A DNA stretch of 64,000 nucleotides from contig NZ_CANLER010000002.1 of the NCBI RefSeq assembly GCF_947489715.1, positions 453,597 to 517,596 of the forward strand, read 5' to 3'. A program made the translations under genes and the position numbers. The notes under the pieces are model-generated. The model saw nothing but the letters and a program-made list of their open reading frames with translations, made no database searches and had not been told where the DNA came from. The stretch is from an uncultured Roseovarius sp. (GTDB lineage Bacteria > Pseudomonadota > Alphaproteobacteria > Rhodobacterales > Rhodobacteraceae). Positions 17,428 through 27,153 of this stretch are shown piece after piece (the stretch's first letter is position 1; each line of letters opens with the position of its first letter).

Positions 17428-18513
17428 TTAATACCCCAGCACCATCGCGCGGGCGTTCATCTGGCCGTTATCGGCATAGACCATGTAGGCGCCGACGGAA
17501 TCGCGGTAGGCGACAAAGCTTTCGGCGATACGGCCGACCAGTTCATCCTTGTCCCCGCGCAGGCTGTCGATCACCGTCTTGGCGGCTTCGCCCATCGCCA
17601 TCACCACCTCATCCGGCAGCTTGCGGGGCGTGACGCCTTCGTCATTCACCAGCTTTTGCAAGGCCAGCGCATGCTTGGTCTCATACTCGGTCCAGACATC
17701 GTTATAGAGGCTGGAACAGGCCGTACTCACCACCAGTTTCAGATCATCGGGCAGCTCTTCGTATGCCGCCAGATTGACCCCGCATTCCTCGGCAGAGCTC
17801 GGCTCGCCAATGCCGGGCCAGTAGTAATTCTTGGCGATCTGGTGATAGCCAAGGGCGCTATCGGTCCACGGACCGATGAATTCGCCCGCATCCAGCGCCC
17901 CCGATTGCAGCGCCTGGAACATGGCCGGTCCGGACATCGCCTGCACCGCCATGCCGATCTCGGCGCACATCTCGCTGGCCAGCCCGGTGGTGCGGTACTT
18001 CACGCCCTTCAGGTCATCAACCGAGTTGATTTCGTTGCGGAACCAGCCAAACCATTGCGGCCCGGAATTGCCGCAGAGAAACGGCTTGATGCCAAACCGG
18101 CCATACATTTCGTCATAAAGCGCCTGACCGCCGCCATGCACCATCCAGCCGACCTGTTCATCGGCGCGCAGGCCAAAGGGTTGCGACCCAAAAAGCAGGA
18201 TGCCCTTGGATTTCGACCCCCAATAGGCGGGCACCGCGTGATAAAGATGCGCCGTGCCTTCCGACACCGCGTCAAAGACGCCGCGCCCGGGTACGATCTC
18301 GCCGGCGGCGTGCAGCGTAACCTCGATCCGGCCTCCCGACAGCGTTGTAATCCGGTCGGCCAGCGTTTGCGCCGCAACGCCGGGCCCGGGCAGGTTTTTT
18401 GGCCATGCGGTGACCATCGACCATTGCCGTATGTCCTGCGCAATTGCCGGGGTTGCCAGCGCCGCGGCAGCCGATCCAACGGCCCCTGCCCGGATAAATT
18501 CGCGTCTTTTCAT
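17428..18513 (-). CDS. dctP: TRAP transporter substrate-binding protein (DctP/TakP-like)
   Basis: A 361-residue periplasmic binding protein. The N-terminus M-K-R-R-E-F-I-R-A-G with A-T-P-A-I-A cleavage region resembles a twin-arginine signal peptide, as found in TakP-type TRAP receptors. The mature part has the TRAP signature K-Y-R-T-T-G-L-A-S-E-M and L-Q-S-G-A-L-D-A-G-E-F-I-G-P-W. These resemble the 2-oxoacid/monocarboxylate-binding branch; the conserved arginine in Y-R-T-T-G would hold a carboxylate. The ligand is therefore probably an organic acid (inference). It is the first gene of the dctP-dctQ-dctM operon, with a 190-bp gap before dctQ that holds a palindrome. Confidence 0.9.
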   Translation of the reverse strand: MKRREFIRAGAVGSAAAALATPAIAQDIRQWSMVTAWPKNLPGPGVAAQTLADRITTLSGGRIEVTLHAAGEIVPGRGVFDAVSEGTAHLYHAVPAYWGSKSKGILLFGSQPFGLRADEQVGWMVHGGGQALYDEMYGRFGIKPFLCGNSGPQWFGWFRNEINSVDDLKGVKYRTTGLASEMCAEIGMAVQAMSGPAMFQALQSGALDAGEFIGPWTDSALGYHQIAKNYYWPGIGEPSSAEECGVNLAAYEELPDDLKLVVSTACSSLYNDVWTEYETKHALALQKLVNDEGVTPRKLPDEVVMAMGEAAKTVIDSLRGDKDELVGRIAESFVAYRDSVGAYMVYADNGQMNARAMVLGY

Positions 18514-18739
18514 AGTGTCTTCCTCCTTGTTAATGGCTTTTTTGTTGATTGCTCATGCGGACACGCTTTCGCCTCATCCGGAAACCCCGTTCCCGAATGT
18601 TAAGCACAGCCTGTCAGATGGCGGAATTGTTTTGTCACGCGCCGGTGGCCTCCCCTCAGCCACGCGGACGATCTCACCGGGTTCGATGCCCGGTGCCGTT
18701 TTGCGACTTGTCCCTAGATTAGCGGCGGCAATCTGGCCC

Positions 18740-19090
18740 CTAGTTGCAGACGAATGTCCCTTGCTGGCCCGTGTCCAGGTTGACGATGGACATGTTATTG
18801 CCCTGGTAGCGCATTTCGATCTTCGATCCGCGATGCCGCGCACCATTGACCCAGGCCCCGCCGACACCGCCATTCTGGTTCGAGATAACCTCGAAATCAT
18901 AGCGGGTGCCCCCCGCATCGTAGAGCGTACCGTAATAGCCGTAGGTCTGGGAATAGGTCAGGTATTGCACCAGTACCTGACCCTGAAGCGGCGTACCGGC
19001 GAATTGTCCGTTGCAAAAATACTGGGCGCTGGTCTGCGCAGGCGAAAGCTGGGGAAACAGCATCAGAAAGACAGAAAGAATGAGCCTCAT
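18740..19090 (-). CDS. Exported hypothetical protein
   Basis: A 116-residue ORF of unknown family. The ATG at 19090, preceded by ggagacc, gives a clean signal peptide (M-R-L-I-L-S-V-F-L-M-L-F-P-Q-L-S-P-A-Q). The mature protein is rich in Tyr, Gly and Asn (Q-T-Y-G-Y-Y-G-T-L-Y-D-A-G-G-T-R-Y) and has two cysteines, one near the N-terminus and one at the penultimate position, suited to a disulfide that closes a small beta-sheet domain. It is probably periplasmic. No clear functional link to the hut genes upstream is visible. Confidence 0.6.
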   Translation of the reverse strand: MRLILSVFLMLFPQLSPAQTSAQYFCNGQFAGTPLQGQVLVQYLTYSQTYGYYGTLYDAGGTRYDFEVISNQNGGVGGAWVNGARHRGSKIEMRYQGNNMSIVNLDTGQQGTFVCN

Positions 19091-19186
19091 GGTGGTCTCC
19101 AAAATCAGAAATAGCAAAAATCCGGGTAATCAATGCTGGACAGATTACCATATTTTGCCCGCTATTTCCATTTTGGGTTGTGTTGT

Positions 19187-19606
19187 TCATGCCGGGGCGT
19201 CCCTAAGCATTTCGAGTGTCTTCGGACAATTTTCACCTGCGTAGAAAGCAGCCAACACTTGGCCAAAGACCAGCCCGCCCCCGGCCACCTGAAACAATGT
19301 CATCGACGAGCGTAATTTCAACGCATCGACGGGCCCTAGAATGGCTTCGGGCGCGGCATCTTTATGGGCAAGGACCGCCTCACTGATCTTGATAAGCCGT
19401 GGACCCAGCACCTCATGCGCCAGATAATCCTGTGCCTCTTTCAGATCGACAATGCCGTATAGCTGCGCGGTGGACGAACGACCAAGACCTGCAATCTGCG
19501 GAAACACGAACCACATCCAGTGCGTCGCCTTCCGTTCCGCCCGGATTTCCTCCAGCGGGACGGGCCAGATACGCGCCTGCGCGTCTATGAACCGCTCAAG
19601 GCTCAC
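19187..19606 (-). CDS. DUF1810 family protein
   Basis: A 139-residue protein of the DUF1810 family (named for calpastatin-like similarity; function unknown). Recognisable blocks are [25 protein letters not shown] and the late [10 protein letters not shown] place the start at the GTG of 19606, which overlaps the hutU stop as GTGA; longer starts would sit inside hutU. The overlap means it is translated with the histidine degradation genes, although DUF1810 has no known role there. Confidence 0.82.
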   Translation of the reverse strand: MSLERFIDAQARIWPVPLEEIRAERKATHWMWFVFPQIAGLGRSSTAQLYGIVDLKEAQDYLAHEVLGPRLIKISEAVLAHKDAAPEAILGPVDALKLRSSMTLFQVAGGGLVFGQVLAAFYAGENCPKTLEMLRDAPA

Positions 19607-21282
19607 CCCAGAATGCCGGGCAGGTTCAACCCGTTTTCCTTCGCGCACTCGATGGCAATCTCATAACCCGCATCCGCATGACGCATCACGCCCGTCGCGG
19701 GATCGTTCCACAAAACATTGGCGATCCGGCGGTCGGCATCTTCGGTCCCGTCGCAACAAATCACCATGCCCGAATGCTGGCTGAACCCCATGCCGACGCC
19801 GCCACCGTGATGCAGGCTGACCCATGTCGCGCCGCTGGCGGTATTCAAAAGCGCATTCAAGAGCGGCCAGTCAGATACCGCGTCGCTGCCATCCTTCATC
19901 GCCTCGGTTTCACGGTTTGGCGACGCAACAGAGCCTGAATCCAGATGATCGCGCCCGATCACCACCGGTGCGGACAACTCGCCATTGCGGACCATTTCAT
20001 TGAAGGCAAGCCCCAGCTTGTGCCGCACCCCCAGCCCGACCCAGCAGATCCGCGCCGGCAGCCCCTGAAAGCTGATGCGCTCGCGCGCCATGTCCAGCCA
20101 GTTATGCAGGTGCGGATCATCGACCAGTTCTTTCACCTTGGCGTCGGTCTTGTAGATATCTTCCGGATCACCGCTAAGCGCGCACCAACGGAACGGTCCG
20201 ATGCCCCGGCAGAACAGCGGACGGATATAGGCGGGCACGAAACCGGGGAAGGCAAAGGCGTTTTCCAGACCCTCTTCCAGCGCAACTTGCCGAATATTGT
20301 TGCCATAATCCAGTGTCGGCACTCCGGCGTTCCAGAAATCGACCATCGCCGCCACATGCACCTTCATGCTGGCGCGCGCGGCCTTTTCTACCGCTTTCGG
20401 ATCACTTTCTTGTTTGGCGCGCCATTCGGCCACGCCCCAGCCCTGCGGCAGGTAGCCATGCACCGGGTCATGGGCACTGGTCTGATCCGTCACGATATCG
20501 GGTTTGATCCCGCCATTCTGCATGATCTCGACCAGCCGCGGAAACATATCCGCCGCATTGCCAATAAGCGCCACGGATTTCGCTTCTCCGGCCTTGGTCC
20601 AGCCATCGATCATCTCCAGCGCTTCTTCAAGGCTATGGGTCTTTTCATCCACATACCGCGTGCGCAGGCGGAAATCGGCACGGGTCTCGTCGCATTCCAC
20701 CGCCAGGCAGCAGGCACCGGCCATCACCGCCGCCAACGGCTGTGCGCCGCCCATGCCGCCCAACCCGCCGGTCAGTATCCACTTGCCCGTCAGGTCGCCA
20801 CCAAAATGCTGCCGCCCGGCTTCGACAAAGGTTTCATAGGTGCCCTGCACGATGCCCTGGCTGCCGATATAGATCCACGACCCGGCGGTCATCTGGCCAT
20901 ACATTGCCAGACCCTTTTTATCGAGCTCGCTGAAATGATCCCAATTGGCCCAATGCGGCACTAGGTTGCTGTTGGCGATCAGAACCCGGGGGGCGTCCTT
21001 GTGAGTGCGGAACACGCCGACGGGCTTGCCGGACTGAACCAGCAGCGTTTGATCCTCTTCCAGATCCTTGAGTTGGGCAACAATAGTGTCGAAATCATTC
21101 CATGTCCGCGCCGCGCGCCCGATCCCACCATAGACCACCAGCTCATGCGGGTTTTCCGCCACATCCGGGTGCAGATTGTTCATCAGCATCCGCATCGGCG
21201 CCTCGGTCAGCCAGCTTTTTGCGCTGATCTCGGGGCCGGTATCGGGATAAACGTCGCGGGTGTTGTGGCGGGGATTGGTCAT
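19603..21282 (-). CDS. hutU: Urocanate hydratase
   Basis: A 559-residue urocanase converting urocanate to 4-imidazolone-5-propionate, the second step of histidine degradation. It uses tightly bound NAD+. Family blocks include [30 protein letters not shown] and, near the end, [19 protein letters not shown]. Length is standard. It is the third gene of hutI-hutH-hutU on the minus strand, 17 nt after hutH. Confidence 0.97.
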   Translation of the reverse strand: MTNPRHNTRDVYPDTGPEISAKSWLTEAPMRMLMNNLHPDVAENPHELVVYGGIGRAARTWNDFDTIVAQLKDLEEDQTLLVQSGKPVGVFRTHKDAPRVLIANSNLVPHWANWDHFSELDKKGLAMYGQMTAGSWIYIGSQGIVQGTYETFVEAGRQHFGGDLTGKWILTGGLGGMGGAQPLAAVMAGACCLAVECDETRADFRLRTRYVDEKTHSLEEALEMIDGWTKAGEAKSVALIGNAADMFPRLVEIMQNGGIKPDIVTDQTSAHDPVHGYLPQGWGVAEWRAKQESDPKAVEKAARASMKVHVAAMVDFWNAGVPTLDYGNNIRQVALEEGLENAFAFPGFVPAYIRPLFCRGIGPFRWCALSGDPEDIYKTDAKVKELVDDPHLHNWLDMARERISFQGLPARICWVGLGVRHKLGLAFNEMVRNGELSAPVVIGRDHLDSGSVASPNRETEAMKDGSDAVSDWPLLNALLNTASGATWVSLHHGGGVGMGFSQHSGMVICCDGTEDADRRIANVLWNDPATGVMRHADAGYEIAIECAKENGLNLPGILG

Positions 21283-21299
21283 CTTGGGGTCTCTCCCAT

Positions 21300-22826
21300 C
21301 TAAAGGGTCATGTTCAGGCCAGCGGCCTCGGCCAGCGCGCCTGAACTGATCAGGTCGGCGGCGGATTGCAGGTCGGGGGCCAGGTAACGGTCGGCTTCCA
21401 GCGCCGGGATATCCTGGCGCAGACGCAGCAACGCCGCCTGTAGGGGCGGGCTGGTTTTCAGCGGCGCGCGAAAGCCGATACCCTGCGCGCCACAGATCGC
21501 CTCGACCCCCAGAATGGTGGCCAGATTGGCGTTCATCCGCCGCAGCCGCCGCGCCGCATGGGCGGCCATGCTGACGTGATCCTCCTGATTGGCAGAGGTG
21601 GGCGTGCTGTCGGTGGTGCAGGGATTGGCCAGATGCTTGTTTTCGCTCATCAACGCAGCCGTGGTCACCTCGGCAATCATCAGGCCCGAATTCAGCCCCG
21701 GTTCAGGCGTCAGAAAGGGCGGCAGATCGAAACTGAGTGTCGGATCGACCATCAACGCCACCCGCCGCTGGGCAATGGCACCGATCTCGGCAATGGCCAG
21801 CGCGATCTGGTCGGCGGCAAAGCCCACGGGTTCAGCGTGGAAGTTGCCACCACTGACAATTCGACCCTCTTTCACCAGAACAAGCGGATTATCGGTGACA
21901 GCGTTCGCCTCAACCTCCAGCACCTCACCGGCGCGACGCAAAAGGTCAATTGCGGCCCCGCTGACCTGCGCCTGACAGCGGATGCAATAGGGATCCTGCA
22001 CGCGGGTGTCGCCCTCACGGTGGCTTTCGCGAATCTCCGAGCCTTCCATCAACTCGCGCTGCAATCGTGCAGCAGCAATTTGCCCATGATGCCCGCGCAA
22101 GGTGTGGATCTCATCCACCAGCGGCGCGGTGGACCCCATGATTGCATCGGTCGACATTGCCGCCGTCACGATGCAGGCCTGCGCGTTGCGCCACGCCCCC
22201 CACAGACCGGTCAGTGCACAGGCCGTCGAAAACTGCGTGCCGTTGATCAGCGCCAGACCCTCTTTGGGGCCAAGGATAATAGGCTCTAATCCGGCCCGAT
22301 TAAGCGCTTCGTGCCCTGAAAGGCGCGCGCCTTCGAACCACGCTTCACCCTCACCGATCATCGCCGCCGCCATATGTGCCAATGGCGCCAGATCACCTGA
22401 CGCCCCGACCGATCCCTGATCTGGCACCACCGGCGTGACGCCCTTGTCCAGCATTCCCTCGATCAGCGCCACGGTGGACCACGCCACACCCGACGCGCCC
22501 CGGCCCAGCGACAAAAGCTTCAGAACCATCATCAGCCGGGTCGTGGCAATATCCAGCGCCTCACCCACGCCGCAGCAATGCGACAGGATCAGGTTACGTT
22601 GCAGCGCTTCGACATCAGAGGCCGGTATCTTGACGCTGGCCAGTTTACCAAAGCCGGTATTGACGCCATAAACCGCCTCGTCCCCAGCGGCGGCCTGCGC
22701 CACCAGCGCGGCAGCGGCCTCTACATCGGGGCGGACAGAGGCATCCAATTTGGCCGACAACCGGTTGCGCCAAATGGTTTCAAGCTGCGCCAGATCTGTG
22801 GCACCAGGCTGTAATATCTGGCTCAT
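21300..22826 (-). CDS. hutH: Histidine ammonia-lyase
   Basis: A 508-residue aromatic amino acid lyase that removes ammonia from L-histidine to give urocanate. The A-S-G triad at 142-144 (in [13 protein letters not shown]) cyclises to the MIO electrophile. Other family features are [10 protein letters not shown] at 53-62 and the late [10 protein letters not shown]. Length is normal. Its start overlaps the hutI stop by 4 nt, so it is translated together with hutI. Confidence 0.97.
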   Translation of the reverse strand: MSQILQPGATDLAQLETIWRNRLSAKLDASVRPDVEAAAALVAQAAAGDEAVYGVNTGFGKLASVKIPASDVEALQRNLILSHCCGVGEALDIATTRLMMVLKLLSLGRGASGVAWSTVALIEGMLDKGVTPVVPDQGSVGASGDLAPLAHMAAAMIGEGEAWFEGARLSGHEALNRAGLEPIILGPKEGLALINGTQFSTACALTGLWGAWRNAQACIVTAAMSTDAIMGSTAPLVDEIHTLRGHHGQIAAARLQRELMEGSEIRESHREGDTRVQDPYCIRCQAQVSGAAIDLLRRAGEVLEVEANAVTDNPLVLVKEGRIVSGGNFHAEPVGFAADQIALAIAEIGAIAQRRVALMVDPTLSFDLPPFLTPEPGLNSGLMIAEVTTAALMSENKHLANPCTTDSTPTSANQEDHVSMAAHAARRLRRMNANLATILGVEAICGAQGIGFRAPLKTSPPLQAALLRLRQDIPALEADRYLAPDLQSAADLISSGALAEAAGLNMTL

Positions 22827-24013
22827 TCCACGCCTCCGAAAATCCGTCTCTCCAACGGGTTGAAACCAATGCGATAGGCAAGTTCAGCTGGGTTAGAGAC
22901 GTTCCAGATTGCCAGATCGGCGCGTTTACCGGGCGCAATCACGCCGCAATCATCCAGTCCCAGGGCCTTCGCAGCATGGGCAGTGACGCCTGCCAGCGCT
23001 TCCTCGGGGGTTAGCCGGAACAGGGTACAGCCCATGTTCATGGTCAGCAGTAATGAGGCCAGCGGCGATGATCCCGGATTGCAATCCGTCGCCAGCGCCA
23101 TTGGCACGCCATGTTCGCGAAACGCGTCGACAGGTGGCATCTGGGTTTCGTGCAGCGTGTAGAATGCGCCGGGCAACAGCACGGCCACACTGCCAGCCGC
23201 CGCCAGTGCCTTCGCATCCGCATCATCGGCATATTCCACATGATCCGCCGATAGCGCGTCATACGCGGCCGCCAGTTTGGTGCCGCCGATATTGCTAAGC
23301 TGTTCGGCATGTAGTTTGACAGGCAGGCCCAGCGCTTTTGCCCTGTCAAAAACCCGGCTGATCTGCGCGGTGTCAAAGGCGATGCCTTCGCAAAACCCGT
23401 CCACCGCATCCACCAGCCCCTCGGCATGGGCCGCGTCAAGCGCGGGGATACAAACTTCGTCGATATAGGCGTCGGCGCGGCCCTTGTAATTCGCTGGCAC
23501 GGCGTGGGCCCCCAGAAAGGATGTCACCACACGCACCGGGCGCGCCCTGCCGATCGCCCGTGCGACGCGCAGCATTTTCAACTCGGTGTCGCGATCCAGC
23601 CCATAGCCGGATTTCACCTCGATCACGCTGACCCCTTCGGCCAGCATCGCGTCCACCCGGGTCAATGCATCGGCCAGCAGGTCAGCTTCGGAGGTTTCAC
23701 GCGTGGCGGTCACGGTCGACACGATGCCGCCGCCCGCACGCGCCACTTCCTCGTAGCTGGCACCGTTCAGACGCATTTCGAATTCTGCCGCGCGGTTGCC
23801 GCCAAAGACGATATGGGTGTGACAGTCAATCAAACCGGGTGTCACCAGTCGCCCGCCCAGATCCTCGCCCAAACCGTGATGTTCCGGGGGCAGATCAACC
23901 TCGGGTCCAACCCATGAAATCAGACCCTGTTTCACCACAATTGCAGCATTGTGGATCAGCCCATAAGGCTGCCCACCTGCCATCGTGGCCACCACCGCAT
24001 TCCGCAAAAGCAT
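22823..24013 (-). CDS. hutI: Imidazolonepropionase
   Basis: A 396-residue amidohydrolase that opens imidazolone propionate to N-formimino-L-glutamate, the third step of the pathway. The metal site begins with D-C-H-T-H at residues 63-67; further metal ligands are in K-L-H-A-E-Q and the late A-T-D-C-N-P-G-S. Length is standard. It is the first gene of the minus-strand hut operon and is divergent from hutF, with a HutC-like operator between them. Confidence 0.96.
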   Translation of the reverse strand: MLLRNAVVATMAGGQPYGLIHNAAIVVKQGLISWVGPEVDLPPEHHGLGEDLGGRLVTPGLIDCHTHIVFGGNRAAEFEMRLNGASYEEVARAGGGIVSTVTATRETSEADLLADALTRVDAMLAEGVSVIEVKSGYGLDRDTELKMLRVARAIGRARPVRVVTSFLGAHAVPANYKGRADAYIDEVCIPALDAAHAEGLVDAVDGFCEGIAFDTAQISRVFDRAKALGLPVKLHAEQLSNIGGTKLAAAYDALSADHVEYADDADAKALAAAGSVAVLLPGAFYTLHETQMPPVDAFREHGVPMALATDCNPGSSPLASLLLTMNMGCTLFRLTPEEALAGVTAHAAKALGLDDCGVIAPGKRADLAIWNVSNPAELAYRIGFNPLERRIFGGVE

Positions 24014-24052
24014 GCCGATTATCTTTCTTGATCACCCGAGTCGTTCTTGATA

Positions 24053-24068
24053 TTATGTATAGACATAA
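24053..24068. promoter_or_regulatory. Candidate HutC operator between hutI and hutF
   Basis: The 79-bp divergent region holds ttatgt-atag-acataa, a perfect 6-bp inverted repeat with a 4-bp centre. This is close to the TGTATA/TACA-type palindrome bound by HutC in other proteobacteria (established for the family). Its place lets one bound repressor shut both arms. Urocanate is the known family inducer. Confidence 0.65.
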
Positions 24069-24092
24069 AAACCTGTCAAGCGGAGAGATTTC

Positions 24093-25457
24093 ATGCCAAC
24101 GATCTGGGCCTCTCAGGCGCTGCTGCCCACCGGCTGGGCGCGCGATGTCGCGGTCGAGGTGGACGAAACCGGCCACATCACCAGCGTCACCCACGATGCT
24201 CGCCCCGAAGGCCATCGCACCGGCATCCTGCTGCCCGCACCCGCCAATGCGCATTCCCACGCCTTTCAGCGCGCCATGGCCGGGCTGACCGAATCGCGAG
24301 GCCCCGACCCGCGCGATAGTTTCTGGACCTGGCGGCGGCTGATGTACCGGTTCCTTGATCTGCTGACGCCCGAGCAGGTGCAGGCCATCGCCGCGCTGGT
24401 GCAGATGGAGATGCTGGAGGCAGGCTATGCCACCAATGTCGAATTCCACTACCTGCACCATCAGCCCGGCGGCGCGCCTTATGACGATCTGTCCGAGATG
24501 TCGCAGCGCATCACCGCCGCCGCGCTGCAAACCGGCATCGGCCTTACGCTGTTGCCAGTGCAATATCAATTCGGCGGTTGCGACCAGCGCGACCTGACAA
24601 CAGGGCAAATCCGCTTTGGTAACGACCCGGCGCAGTTTGCCAGGTTGATGGAAGAGGCCAGCCGCGCCCTGACCGCACTGCCCGAAGATTCCCGCCTTGG
24701 CGTTGCGCCACACAGCTTGCGCGCCGTCGCACCCGAGGACGTGATCAACGCGCCACAACTAGCGCAAGGTGGCCCAGTCCATCTGCATCTGGCCGAACAG
24801 GTGGCCGAGGTCGAGGAGATCAGCGCCGCCTATGGCCAGCGCCCGGTCGAATGGCTGCTCGATAATGCCCATGTCAACGATCAATGGTGCCTGATCCACT
24901 GCACCCAGATGGAGCATCACGAAACCATCGCACTGGCGCAGACCGGGGCGGTGGCGGGTCTGTGCCCCATCACCGAATCAAGCCTCGGTGACGGAATTTT
25001 TGATGGCGTGCGCTGGCTGGATCATCACGGCAAGATTGCCATTGGATCGGATTCGAATATCCGCATTTCGCTCAGCGAAGAGCTGCGCACGCTCGACTAT
25101 TCCCAGCGCCTGCGCGACCGGTCCCGCGCCGCCTTGGCCACGCCCGAACACAGCACCGGCCGCCGTCTCTTCAACGCCGTCTGTGCGGGTGGTGCCCAGA
25201 CCGCCGGGCGCAACTCGGGCCATATTGCTGTGGGGCAACTGGCCGATCTGATGGCGCTGGATGACAGCCATATCGACCTGACCGGGCAAACCGGCGACAA
25301 GCTTCTGGATTGTTGGATCTTTGCCGGGGATGACCGGATGGTGCGCGATGTCTGGTCTGCGGGGCGCCACCTGGTTCAGGACGGGCGGCACCACGCACGC
25401 GACCAGATCACCACCGCCTATACACGCGCGATGCAACCACTCAGGGATGCGCTATGA
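24093..25457 (+). CDS. hutF: Formimidoylglutamate deiminase
   Basis: A 454-residue amidohydrolase that deiminates N-formimino-L-glutamate to N-formylglutamate plus ammonia, the branch used when degradation proceeds via HutF/HutG. The metal motif N-A-H-S-H-A-F-Q-R-A is at 53-62, with H-L-H-L-A-E-Q and G-S-D-S-N-I-R providing later ligands. The start is ATG at 24093. hutG (N-formylglutamate deformylase) is not in the window, so the last step must be encoded elsewhere. It overlaps hutC by 4 nt. Confidence 0.94.
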   Translation: MPTIWASQALLPTGWARDVAVEVDETGHITSVTHDARPEGHRTGILLPAPANAHSHAFQRAMAGLTESRGPDPRDSFWTWRRLMYRFLDLLTPEQVQAIAALVQMEMLEAGYATNVEFHYLHHQPGGAPYDDLSEMSQRITAAALQTGIGLTLLPVQYQFGGCDQRDLTTGQIRFGNDPAQFARLMEEASRALTALPEDSRLGVAPHSLRAVAPEDVINAPQLAQGGPVHLHLAEQVAEVEEISAAYGQRPVEWLLDNAHVNDQWCLIHCTQMEHHETIALAQTGAVAGLCPITESSLGDGIFDGVRWLDHHGKIAIGSDSNIRISLSEELRTLDYSQRLRDRSRAALATPEHSTGRRLFNAVCAGGAQTAGRNSGHIAVGQLADLMALDDSHIDLTGQTGDKLLDCWIFAGDDRMVRDVWSAGRHLVQDGRHHARDQITTAYTRAMQPLRDAL

Positions 25458-26158
25458 GCGAGGCGCAGTTCAGAAACTGGCAAGCCATTCAGGCCGAGGT
25501 TCTGCGCCGCATCCATGCCCGCAACTGGCCCCCCGGCCATACCATCCCGAACGAGGTCGATCTGGCACAGGAATTCGGCTGTGCCCGCGCCACCGTCAAC
25601 CGCGCGCTGCAATCGCTAGCCGATGCCGGCCTGCTGGAGCGTCGCCGCAAGGCTGGCACCCGCGTCGCGCTGCATCCGGTCGGTAAGGCCACCGTCACGA
25701 TCCCGGTGATCCGGCAAGAGATCGAGGATCGTGGCATGACATATGCCTACCGCCTGATCACCCGCGATATCGCAACATCGCCGGCCCCGCTTGGCGCTAC
25801 CGGACCAGGGTTGCATGTCACGGCGGTGCACCATGCGAATGACAGTCCCTATGTGATCGAAGATCGCTGGATCAACCTCACCACCGTTCCTGACGCTGCT
25901 GAGCAACCCTTTGATCAGATCAGCGCCAATGAATGGCTTGTCACCACCGCGCCCTACACCAACGGCGATATCAGCTTTGCTGCAGAACCTGCGACCGCGC
26001 AGGAAGCGCAATTGCTGAACACAGCCGAGGGCACACCGGTTTTCGTGATCGACCGGATCACCTGGGACCATGATCAGACGATCACCACCGTGCGCCTGAC
26101 CTATGCGCCGGGCTACCGCATCCACACCGGCATCGGCACCGGCGCGATCGCGAGCTGA
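25454..26158 (+). CDS. hutC: Histidine utilization repressor (GntR family)
   Basis: A 234-residue GntR/HutC regulator. The winged helix spans about residues 8-75 (I-P-N-E-V-D-L-A-Q-E-F-G-C-A-R-A-T-V-N-R-A-L). The UTRA ligand domain spans about 95-225 and would bind urocanate. It overlaps hutF by 4 nt, so the repressor is co-translated with a target gene and autoregulated, as is usual for hutC. The palindrome at 24053-24068 is its likely site. Confidence 0.93.
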   Translation: MSEAQFRNWQAIQAEVLRRIHARNWPPGHTIPNEVDLAQEFGCARATVNRALQSLADAGLLERRRKAGTRVALHPVGKATVTIPVIRQEIEDRGMTYAYRLITRDIATSPAPLGATGPGLHVTAVHHANDSPYVIEDRWINLTTVPDAAEQPFDQISANEWLVTTAPYTNGDISFAAEPATAQEAQLLNTAEGTPVFVIDRITWDHDQTITTVRLTYAPGYRIHTGIGTGAIAS

Positions 26159-26294
26159 AATTACACTCAAAATCGGCTCTAACACGGGCAGTTTGCCTGA
26201 TCTTGTCAATTTGTCCGGCGCGGTCACGACGGGCCTTTGCATCTCCCCGCACCTCGGTATGCTCCTTTCCCAAGACCGACAGAAAGGACCATTG

Positions 26295-27047
26295 ATGATC
26301 ACCTATGATTTCTCGGGCAAGGTCGCCATCATCACCGGCGCGGGCGGCGGCATGGGACTAGCGATTGCCAATCTCATTCTTGGGGCCGGTGGATCGACCA
26401 TTCTGGTCGACCTCAAACCCGAACCGGCCGATCTTGCCGGCGCGCCCGACCAACGGCTCTTTGCCCGGGGCGACCTGACGGATGCAGATTTCGTGACCAG
26501 CACGATCAACGCGGGCGCCGAACGTTTTGGACGCGTCGATTATCTGGCCAATGTCGCGGGCGTGCTGCGCTTTGGCGATGATACTTCTCTGCTCGATATG
26601 GATCTTGCAGTCTGGGATCAGGTCTTTGAAACCAATCTCAAGTCGATGGTCCACACCGCCCGTGCGGCCGTGCCGCATATGCGTCGCCTGGGTCATGGCG
26701 CGATGGTGCATTTCTCCTCCACCCAATGTCTGCGCGGCGACCCGCTGCCGCAGGATGCCTATTCCACCGCCAAGGCCGGGGTGGGTGCGCTGTCGCGCTC
26801 GCTCGCCATGCAACTGGCCGCGGACAACATTCGGTCGAACGCGATTTATCCGGGGCTTACCCAGACCCCGTTACAGGCGCGTTGGGACACCGACGAAAAA
26901 TTGACCGAGGCCGGATCATGGGTGCCGATGGGCCGGATCGGAACGCCCGAGGAATTGGCCGCGGCGGCGGTCTTTCTGCTTTCGGACGGGGCATCCTATA
27001 TCACCGGAATTGACTTGGTCGTCGATGGCGGCCTGCTGTTGAAATAG
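26295..27047 (+). CDS. SDR family oxidoreductase
   Basis: A 250-residue classical short-chain dehydrogenase. The nucleotide motif is T-G-A-G-G-G-M-G at 14-21; the aspartate ending strand 2 (I-L-V-D-L-K) favours NAD(H). N-V-A-G is in place, the catalytic Ser occurs in H-F-S-S-T-Q, and Y-S-T-A-K provides Tyr and Lys. The C-terminus I-T-G-I-D-L-V-V-D-G-G is standard. The ATG at 26295 follows agaaagga. It lies 137 nt after hutC but shows no specific tie to histidine degradation; the substrate is unknown. Confidence 0.85.
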   Translation: MITYDFSGKVAIITGAGGGMGLAIANLILGAGGSTILVDLKPEPADLAGAPDQRLFARGDLTDADFVTSTINAGAERFGRVDYLANVAGVLRFGDDTSLLDMDLAVWDQVFETNLKSMVHTARAAVPHMRRLGHGAMVHFSSTQCLRGDPLPQDAYSTAKAGVGALSRSLAMQLAADNIRSNAIYPGLTQTPLQARWDTDEKLTEAGSWVPMGRIGTPEELAAAAVFLLSDGASYITGIDLVVDGGLLLK

Positions 27048-27055
27048 TCTCTATT

Positions 27056-27153
27056 CCGGCCAAAACGTACGGCCCGTACGCTGGTTTCCGAAAAGGTCCC
27101 GATATACGTACGAAACAGGCGTACGGGTCGTACGTAATGTACGTTTTAGCCGG
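27056..27153. repeat. CGTACG-rich long inverted repeat / bidirectional terminator candidate
   Basis: Arms ccggccaaaacgtac (27056-27070) and gtacgttttagccgg (27139-27153) pair over 15 bp with one mismatch that can be G-U. The stem continues through ggcccgtacgc (27071-27081) and gcgtacgggtc (27119-27129). Five cgtac(g/t) units occur in about 90 bp. It lies between convergent genes and overlaps the last codons of the epimerase gene. Confidence 0.7.

Noticed and set aside
17656..18603. 315-codon plus-strand open frame
   Set aside because: Antisense to the TRAP receptor gene, composition typical of a shadow frame.
19945..20964. 339-codon plus-strand open frame
   Set aside because: Antisense to hutU, no domain content; hutU is unmistakable.
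23895..24758. 287-codon minus-strand open frame bridging hutI and hutF
   Set aside because: It runs antisense through hutF and out of frame into hutI; no recognisable motif.
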